Assembly (NCBI GenBank): GCA_002284615.2
Contig: MU070181.1
Location: forward strand, 53,360-63,835
DNA: 10,476 bases
Direction: 5' to 3'
From: Dunaliella salina
Lineage: Eukaryota; Chlorophyta; Chlorophyceae; Chlamydomonadales; Dunaliellaceae
The notes beneath the pieces are model-generated. The model was not told the origin of the DNA and made no database searches. It saw only the letters and a list, made by a program, of their open reading frames with translations. Positions 6,174 to 10,476 of this stretch are shown here, piece after piece. Numbering within the stretch: the stretch's first letter is position 1; each line of letters opens with the position of its first letter. The position numbers and the translations under genes were made by a program.

Positions 6174-6397
6174 CAGCATCCGCACAAAGCAGGCATGCTG
6201 TGAAGCTCAGCATCCGTACAAAGCAGGCTTGCTGCGACTGACCTTCAAGTATTACTTCCTGTATTGGAATGGTTTGTTTCAGGCACATTTCTCTGCTCCA
6301 GCTAAGCTGCGCCCCCAAGGCAGGTACAGCTACATAACCCTATCCTGTCCTTTCCCTTTCCTTGATTATATGCCAGAATCCGCACAAAGCAGGCTTG
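6174..6397. repeat. Three dispersed copies of a 24-bp motif
   Basis: cagcatccgcacaaagcaggc with a following (a/t)tg occurs at 6174, 6208 (one change, gtaca) and 6374 (cagaatcc variant). Copies 1 and 3 share the leading atgc. Spacings are 34 and 166 bases. No function is apparent; it lies in the presumed intron or 3' region downstream of the polyglutamine exon. Confidence 0.75.
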
Positions 6398-6513
6398 AAT
6401 AGGTAAGGCTGGAGCCTTTCCTGAGCCACGGGGCCTAGCACAGCATGCAGCACTCATTAAACACCCCATTTTGAGGCAGGCAGGCATCCCAAGCACCTCA
6501 ATGCCAGACCCAC

Positions 6514-6606
6514 CTGGAACACCAGCTGCAGATGCCACACCCGGAGAGCTCCCGTGGAATCGGGGCACAACTCCTGACTGCTGTTGCTGCGGCTGCTGCT
6601 GCTGCA

Positions 6607-6659
<53 letters not shown>

Positions 6660-6861
6660 AACGCAAAGCCTGCCTGCATCCATGGCCCTGCAAACCCTGG
6701 CGGCATGGGTGCTTCAATCTCAGGGTGCTGCTGCGCCTGGTACGGCTGCATCAGCTGCTGCTGCTGCCTCCACTCATCTTGGGACTCCGTTTGCAACATC
6801 TCTACCTGTCCTGAATTCTCTCCCCATGGCCCCTGCACGTTCTGCATGAACCCATTACTGA

Positions 6862-6899
<38 letters not shown>

Positions 6900-6905
6900 A
6901 TTTGT

Positions 6906-6937
<32 letters not shown>

Positions 6938-6966
6938 CAGTTGCTGCTGCTGCTGCTGCTGCTGCA

Positions 6967-7016
<50 letters not shown>

Positions 7017-7212
7017 GGCGATAACGCTTGGGTGCGCGATGCGGGTGGCCCCATGGGTGGGGGAGCATGGTTGAGGTGAGGTTGAGAGTTGGGGTGGAGC
7101 CGCATTCCCTTGGCAGCCCCATCTTTCAGCTCGAGGAGCATACTGGAGAGGTTGCTCACTACGTCCTCGGGAGCAGAGGAGTGAGCCAAAGATCCCAGGT
7201 GGGCAAGCACCT
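6514..7212 (-). CDS. Large polyglutamine exon of an unidentified protein
   Basis: The 3' splice site is tgtatgcag|ag at 7213, preceded by a branch-like ctgat and a pyrimidine-rich tract. The 5' splice site is ccag|gtgggt at 6514/6513, a strong donor. The 699-bp exon enters in phase 1 and leaves in phase 1. The encoded segment begins E-V-L-A-H-L-G-S-L-A-H-S-S-A-P-E-D-V-V and is helical for about 40 residues. It then has a His/Pro-rich link, two CAG tracts separated by a Q-rich linker (M-Q-P-Y-Q-A-Q-Q-H-P-E), and a Gly/Ser-rich end. Only the glutamine frame stays open across the exon; the serine and alanine frames close in the non-repeat parts. There is no ATG, so it is internal. Its entry phase fits the exon at 7818-7914. 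The Q-rich composition suggests a nuclear regulatory protein, but no family could be named. Unspliced, the frame reads on to a stop at 6302. Confidence 0.6.
6578..6659. repeat. CTG/CAG tract encoding glutamines (distal)
   Basis: Mostly CTG with a few interruptions (ttg, cgg, cag on the plus strand). In the minus-strand exon it encodes a glutamine run broken by single leucine and proline residues. Confidence 0.95.
6863..7012. repeat. CTG/CAG tract encoding glutamines (proximal)
   Basis: About 150 bases of CTG triplets with ttg, cag and att interruptions, giving a glutamine run with scattered leucines and one methionine. CAA interruptions (ttg on the plus strand) usually stabilise such tracts. 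Confidence 0.95.
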
Positions 7213-7371
7213 CTGCATACAAGGGGTGGCAAAGCAGCCCAAATCAGCGCAATTTTTGTGGTTTTATGAAAATGAAGAAGGGAAAAATTCCGTGATACAT
7301 TGGCACAGAAGGAGTTGCAAAGCAACGGGTCTGTCTCGCCTGACAAAATGATCTCAAATAGAACAAGTCTC

Positions 7372-7402
7372 CGAGGCCCCAGGCGGGAAAGCACCTCTGC
7401 AC
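7372..7402 (-). other. Duplicate of the polyQ exon 3' splice site
   Basis: On the minus strand, gtgcag|aggtgctttcccgcctgggg (exon side from 7396) nearly repeats atgcag|aggtgcttgcccacctggga at the real exon start (7212). Both copies are in phase 1 and encode E-V-L-(S/A)-(R/H)-L-G. Use of this upstream site would lead into a frame that enters the CAG tract as alanine. It may be a pseudo-acceptor left by a local duplication or an alternative exon start. Confidence 0.55.
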
Positions 7403-7510
7403 AGCTGGACAAACAAAATCCGGAGGACAAAGCCTCTGGAGCTATCATTTTCTGTGTGCATGAGAAGCAGCCATTTCAGCTTCCACAACTTTAACGTGCC
7501 AGGGAACGCT

Positions 7511-7685
7511 AGACAGCACCTCCATATGCTGTAGGAAACTGGACAGCACCCCAGCATGCCGTGGAAACACGGGTCAAAGCACCCTAGGACGCCAGGATTT
7601 TGTTTACAGCACCTATACTGGTCCACCCAGACCATGCCAACGAGCCCAGGACACAGCACCTGTACTATTCCAGGAAATGCAGGGC
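7511..7685. repeat. Degenerate repeat of about 30-46 bp, five copies
   Basis: (a/c)agcacc recurs at about 7514, 7544, 7577, 7607 and 7654, each followed by loosely conserved atgc/gcc and gaaa elements. The spacing is 30, 33, 30 and 46 bases. The array lies in the presumed intron between the 7818-7914 and 6514-7212 exons. Confidence 0.6.
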
Positions 7686-7817
7686 ATCACTTGTGCATGG
7701 GAGGGGATCCAGGAAAAAGTGCACGTACACAAAAGGATAGACAAACTCAAAACACATCTCAGCGAGTGCTCCATAAAAAGAATAGTCGAGTCAAGCCAGC
7801 CCGCCTTGCTGCCTTAC

Positions 7818-7914
7818 CTTTCGCCTTCCACAAATCTCCGGGCATGTCCTCCTTGGAGGGCTTCCCAGCGACGACCTGCTGCCACCATGATAGCTTCTTG
7901 CTCATGCGCCAAAC
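7818..7914 (-). CDS. 97-bp internal exon, unidentified protein
   Basis: The acceptor is tttgtgttgtgtcccag|gt at 7915/7914 and the donor is cgaaag|gtaagg at 7818/7817; both are strong. The preferred frame enters in phase 0, leaves in phase 1, and reads V-W-R-M-S-K-K-L-S-W-W-Q-Q-V-V-A-G-K-P-S before continuing to D-L-W-K-A-K. A second frame is also open (A-H-E-Q-E-A-I-M-V-A-A-G-R-R), but the chosen one has about 80 percent G or C at third positions against under half for the other. Its exit phase fits the entry of the polyQ exon (7212) across a 605-base intron, joining as K-A-K-E-V-L-A-H-L-G. Tryptophan-rich and basic, it matches no family I can name. Confidence 0.6.
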
Positions 7915-8084
7915 CTGGGACACAACACAAAGGCAGGGTGGCACATATGTCTGCTTGCTTTCTCAAAGCAGGTTCAAGAGCGGTCTTTTAGAGGGGAGTG
8001 AAATTTGAATCAGTTATGGACTCCGCCATCACCCAGGAAATGTGAGGCTACGTGCCCTTGTCTGTGTGGACTCCTCTCCTTCGC

Positions 8085-8165
8085 ATGGCGCACAAGGATA
8101 TGGGAATTGAGGCTGGGGCAAGGGTGTACATTGCAGCGCCATTACCAATAATGTCAACAAATAAG
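8085..8165 (+). CDS. Weak candidate first exon on the plus strand
   Basis: An ATG in good context (cgcatggcg) opens a 27-codon frame, M-A-H-K-D-M-G-I-E-A-G-A-R-V-Y-I-A-A-P-L and on to S-T-N-K. It ends exactly at a strong donor aataag|gtaggt in phase 0. No second exon with a matching acceptor was found. The frame stays open past the donor to 8270. A chance donor cannot be excluded, and no family was recognised. Confidence 0.2.
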
Positions 8166-8196
8166 GTAGGTGATATTCCATTTAACTTTCTGGGTC

Positions 8197-8323
8197 ATGA
8201 GTATATGTTGGCGTGTAGGGGCTTGACATGGCCGCATGTAAACAATAGGGAAGATGATGATTCCAGATAATCATCCAGGTAATGAGTACATGTTGGCGTG
8301 TAGGGGCATGACATGGCAGCATG
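8197..8323. repeat. 42-bp direct repeat, two copies 85 bp apart
   Basis: 8197-8238 and 8282-8323 match at 39 of 42 positions (atgagta-atgttggcgtg, then taggggc-tgacatggc-gcatg). The spacer contains a small hairpin (gatgatt ... aatcatc). The flanks beyond the copies are not related. Confidence 0.9.
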
Positions 8324-8499
8324 CCTGCTGCCAACAAACTAGCTCCCTGCTCATGCGCTGCTTCTAGGAGGAAGTGCAAGTTGAAAGCAGGAGTAGTGCT
8401 GTGACACCTCAGCAACTATGCATGACAACAGGGGGTTTGCATGCAGGCTGAGGTGCTGCCTCAATACCCGACACCCTTTTGAATGGGGTGCTGCACTCC

Positions 8500-8886
8500 T
8501 TACAGCCTCTTATTTTGGCTCAAATTAGGGACCAACACTTCATGGTCCTGGGCATAGTACGTGTGGACATGACTGGACAAGGTTTCATTCATGCCAGCCC
8601 TAGGTTTCTGCGCCAAAGTTGTGACTGGATGTGTCTCCTTGTCCTCAATTGATGTAGGGAGAGTTTCTCTGCCTACGTAGATCTTCTTTTTCTTTTTTTT
8701 TCTGGCAAGTTGCAAAGCATGAAACACCAGAAAGTAATTCATGAGGAATATCCTGCCGCAGATAGATAGGCAACGGGATAGGCAGGTGACAAAGGAGCAT
8801 GCTAGCCCTGGATCAACGCAAGCTGCCTGCAATGGCCTCCTGGGCACAGCGCACAGGTAGGTAGGAGGCCCGGCAGGGTCGGTTAC
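8500..8886 (-). CDS. Candidate terminal exon, 128 codons plus stop
   Basis: The acceptor is ttctcatccatccag|gt at 8887/8886. The frame is open from the first base for 128 codons to a TAA at 8502-8500. It starts V-T-D-P-A-G-P-P-T-Y-L in phase 0, which fits the phase-0 exit of the transmembrane exon at 9107. It contains a hydrophobic Cys/Phe/Leu-rich stretch, then A-R-K-K-K-K-K-K-I-Y-V-G-R-E, then a hydrophilic tail ending N-L-S-Q-N-K-R-L. The stop sits inside a TGTAA motif, the usual chlorophyte polyadenylation signal, but that would be too early for a normal 3' end. The T9/A9 run (8693-8701) could also be an intron acceptor tract or hide a frameshift. Identity unknown. Confidence 0.4.
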   Translation of the reverse strand, partial: VTDPAGPPTYLCAVPRRPLQAACVDPGLACSFVTCLSRCLSICGRIFLMNYFLVFHALQLARKKKKKKIYVGRETLPTSIEDKETHPVTTLAQKPRAGMNETLSSHVHTYYAQDHEVLVPNLSQNKRL

Positions 8887-9106
8887 CTGGATGGATGAGA
8901 AATGGGCCTCCGTTCATATAAGGCTGGCCTTGGCAGATAAAAGGCAGGGTCTGTTTCAGGCACAAAACTGGGCTTGGGTCGACAAGAGGCTGGGCCTAAG
9001 TAGGCAGGAGGCAGGATCCAATGCCCAGACCTGTCACAGCCTCATCATTGATTGCCTCTAAAGCAAGAACAAAAAAAATAGTGCTGTGCTTTCCTGCGCA
9101 TCAGAC

Positions 9107-9243
9107 CTGGAAGCCCAAAGAGACTGCAAGCATGCCCACAGCTGTCAGGGCGATGGCAAGTCCGATGACTGTCCCATCTGCATGGCAATCTGCGCTCGCC
9201 ATGAGCTGCCTCCGTAGCTCCACCACAGCTTCTTCACCTTCAC
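9107..9243 (-). CDS. Exon encoding a transmembrane segment
   Basis: The acceptor is gtgctcccag|gt at 9244/9243 and the donor is gcttccag|gtctga at 9107/9106. Entering in phase 1, the 137-bp exon reads E-G-E-E-A-V-V-E-L-R-R-Q-L-M, an amphipathic charged helix. Then A-S-A-D-C-H-A-D-G leads into a 20-residue hydrophobic helix starting T-V-I-G-L-A-I-A-L-T. It leaves in phase 0 after G-F-Q. Without splicing, the frame ends at once in V-stop (gtc tga), which would make a short tail-anchored C-terminus. With splicing it continues in frame into 8886-8500. The donor is only moderate (gtctga), so both are possible. A second acceptor 51 bases upstream (9294) keeps the frame. It is a membrane protein of unknown family. 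Confidence 0.55.
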
Positions 9244-9341
9244 CTGGGAGCACCGAGCAAGAGGGTGGGGGAAAGTTATGTGCACCTGCTTCACCTGGGA
9301 GCACCGAACAAGGAGATGGGGGGTTTTATGTGCATCTGCAC
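9241..9341. repeat. 51-bp tandem duplication containing a 3' splice site
   Basis: Copy 1 starts at 9241 and copy 2 at 9292; both start cacctgggagcaccga and end in ttatgtgca(c/t)ctgc. They differ by several substitutions and compensating one-base indels in the middle. The unit is exactly 17 codons and carries the gctcccag acceptor of the transmembrane exon, so each copy offers an in-frame exon start. Confidence 0.9.
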
Positions 9342-9540
9342 AGGACGGAGTTTCCCTGGAGGCACTCATGCCTGAGGTGCTTCGGGCAGCCAGACAGCCC
9401 CGTTTAAAAACATGCACAACAAGGAGGTTGGACCCCTGGACTGCAAACATTTGACCCTGACAATGTGCGTGCAAGCATGGCTGTTCCGAAGTGACTCAAC
9501 CAAATTCATGTTTCGTTTTTTTTGCTGTATGCCTCACAGC

Positions 9541-9615
9541 CTTGCAACATTACTGCAATAAGGGATCATTTGCCTAGCTGTCACGTGTTTGACTGATGGC
9601 TCATCTCTTGGGAAT
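9541..9615 (+). repeat. Solitary diverged unit of the 82-86 bp minisatellite
   Basis: tgcctagctgtcacgtgtttgactgatggctc closely follows gtagcctagcggtcatgca-ttttgac--tggctc of the array (unit at 6008). The flanking cttgcaacattactg and gggaatcttgca match ttgtaaacacagcatttactg and gaaccttgta. The single copy lies about 3.4 kb from the array in the same orientation. Confidence 0.6.
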
Positions 9616-9983
9616 CTTGCAGACCTGGCTCATCTGAAAGGAGCCAACCCTTGTTGTGACGTGCACGAGAGTTATGTCAATCACATCCAGAATTGCAAGC
9701 GTCCGTCATGGTTGCAAGCATGGCATGCTTTGGTCATATGTCACGTATGACCAAAAGCAGCAATCAGGGCCACTTGACTTGATTTACATCCCACACAGGA
9801 ACCGCACAAAAAACACACATGCAATTTGTTTCGAGTGAAGTCGGCATGTCAGCCTGACAGGTTGATTGCTGGTGCGTATGCAAAATATTGCTGGTTCTCC
9901 CAGCGAAGAGAAAGGTTTCATCTCTGAGCCTCAGAGCTTGATGCCACAAACCGTCCCAGGCTTATGACCAACACTGCAGAGAA
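9616..9983. other. Unassigned stretch
   Basis: No exon with paired splice sites was convincing on either strand. The minus strand has a TGTAA motif near 9790, which could be a polyadenylation signal if a minus-strand gene ends here, but no coding end was found in front of it. Confidence 0.35.
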
Positions 9984-10394
9984 TCATGCCTTCATCATGA
10001 CCATTCTGGCTATTGCACACACACCTGCATCTTGCACACCATTCTGACGAACATTGTGCACACCTGCTGGAGGTGAAGGCTCCCATGTCATGCCCTCTTT
10101 GCTTGACAGCAGCATCCATGGCGTACTGTGCCCTGTGCCGTGCCCTAAAGTGTTGTACCCACTTGCCCAAACATCCCAAAACTGAGTCAGAAACGCTGCT
10201 CCCCAACTCCTGTCTGGACTGCTGCCGCCGGCCCAGGAGGCTTGATTTTCCTGGTTGCCTTGCTCCCCAGCCCCAGCTAATGTTTGAGCGGGCCTGGTCA
10301 CTGTGAGTGCATACAGGTCCAAACGCAGACGCATCAAAAGGCATTTCAGAACGATGGCTGCTCCAATTGTCCAAAAAGGTCCCATGGCATGCAT
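9984..10394 (-). CDS. Open frame of uncertain reality near the right edge
   Basis: On the minus strand an ATG at 10394 opens 136 codons (M-H-A-M-G-P-F-W-T-I-G-A-A-I-V-L-K-C-L-L, then a mixed hydrophilic part) to a stop at 9984. A second minus frame (10374-9931) is open over almost the same bases, with a more polar composition. A plus frame (10013-10306) is also open and cysteine-rich. With three frames open, none is clearly coding and no splice boundary decides it. If the ATG frame is real, its hydrophobic N-terminus would suit a membrane or secreted protein, and it could be the start of the minus-strand gene containing the 9107-9243 exon; this is speculation. Confidence 0.2.
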   Translation of the reverse strand: MHAMGPFWTIGAAIVLKCLLMRLRLDLYALTVTRPAQTLAGAGEQGNQENQASWAGGSSPDRSWGAAFLTQFWDVWASGYNTLGHGTGHSTPWMLLSSKEGMTWEPSPPAGVHNVRQNGVQDAGVCAIARMVMMKA

Positions 10395-10416
10395 GCGTGC
10401 TTGTATGTCCGATTGG

Positions 10417-10436
10417 ATGTTTGTGCGCGCGCGTGC

Positions 10437-10476
<40 letters not shown>
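10417..10476. repeat. (GT)n microsatellite at the right edge with GC-alternating lead-in
   Basis: Alternating gtgcgcgcgcgtgc (about 10424-10437) passes into a pure GT run from about 10440 to the window end. The array is cut by the edge. The alternation makes this a candidate Z-DNA-forming site (general knowledge). It mirrors the CA run at position 1. Confidence 0.95.

Noticed and set aside
6471..7079. Long plus-strand and alternative minus-strand frames of poly-Cys, poly-Ala, poly-Leu or poly-Ser
   Set aside because: Triplet repeats open all frames. Only the glutamine frame remains open through the non-repeat segments and is bounded by splice sites.
7130..7230. H-P-L-Y-A-E-V-L ... A-P-E-D-V-V on the minus strand resembles the KNOX1 (MEINOX) domain of TALE homeobox proteins
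   Set aside because: The H-P-L-Y part lies upstream of the good splice acceptor, with an in-frame stop just before it. The conserved C-x-K-V-G core of the family is missing, and no homeobox is visible. The similarity is probably chance.
10013..10306. Cysteine-rich plus-strand frame with C-x2-C pairs that could suggest a zinc-binding protein
   Set aside because: The cysteine spacing is irregular, two minus-strand frames are equally open, and no start or splice context singles it out.

Overview
The window looks like a non-coding-rich, repeat-laden stretch of a eukaryotic nuclear genome, with roughly balanced base composition. It has GT-AG exon boundaries, long CAG/CTG (polyglutamine) tracts, long CA/GT microsatellites, minisatellites and DNA-transposon footprints. 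There are no ribosome binding sites, operons or long uninterrupted genes. A chlorophyte green alga (volvocalean or Dunaliella-like) would fit the polyQ habit and the TGTAA motifs, but that is inference. Both ends of the window are CA/GT repeats and two single N bases interrupt it, so it is probably a contig bounded by microsatellites.

Left part (1-4430). From about 1150 to 4430 the DNA is mostly copies of a degenerate repeat family. Many copies carry the plus-strand peptide theme V-L-L-E-G-x-C. Two transposon-like insertions break it up. The best-supported object in the window is a 1,253-bp hAT-type element (2417-3669), with perfect 14-bp terminal inverted repeats, a perfect 8-bp target duplication (agcatggt), subterminal repeats and a broken Ala/Gln-rich reading frame on the minus strand. 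Its rejoined flanks align with an uninterrupted paralogue at 1185-1345, which acts as a natural empty site. A second candidate element (1407-2118) has inner 14-bp inverted repeats and a 9-bp target duplication with one mismatch. A tRNA-like pol III promoter pair lies near 4267-4314.

Middle (4430-6400). This holds a candidate minus-strand exon, a long GT microsatellite, a 13-bp tandem repeat, and an 82-86 bp minisatellite of about nine and a half units (5305-6120). Part of the minisatellite has a two-unit higher-order structure. A solitary diverged unit lies about 3.4 kb away at 9541-9615.

Right part (6400-10476). On the minus strand there are four exon-like pieces with plausible splice sites. 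One is a 97-bp exon (7914-7818) whose phase matches a 699-bp polyglutamine exon (7212-6514). The other pair is a transmembrane exon (9243-9107) whose phase matches a terminal exon (8886-8500) ending in a stop. In both cases the 3' splice site at the start of an exon is duplicated, by a 51-bp tandem repeat in one and by a copy about 184 bp upstream in the other. None of these proteins could be named. The two pairs may be separate genes or parts of one minus-strand gene.
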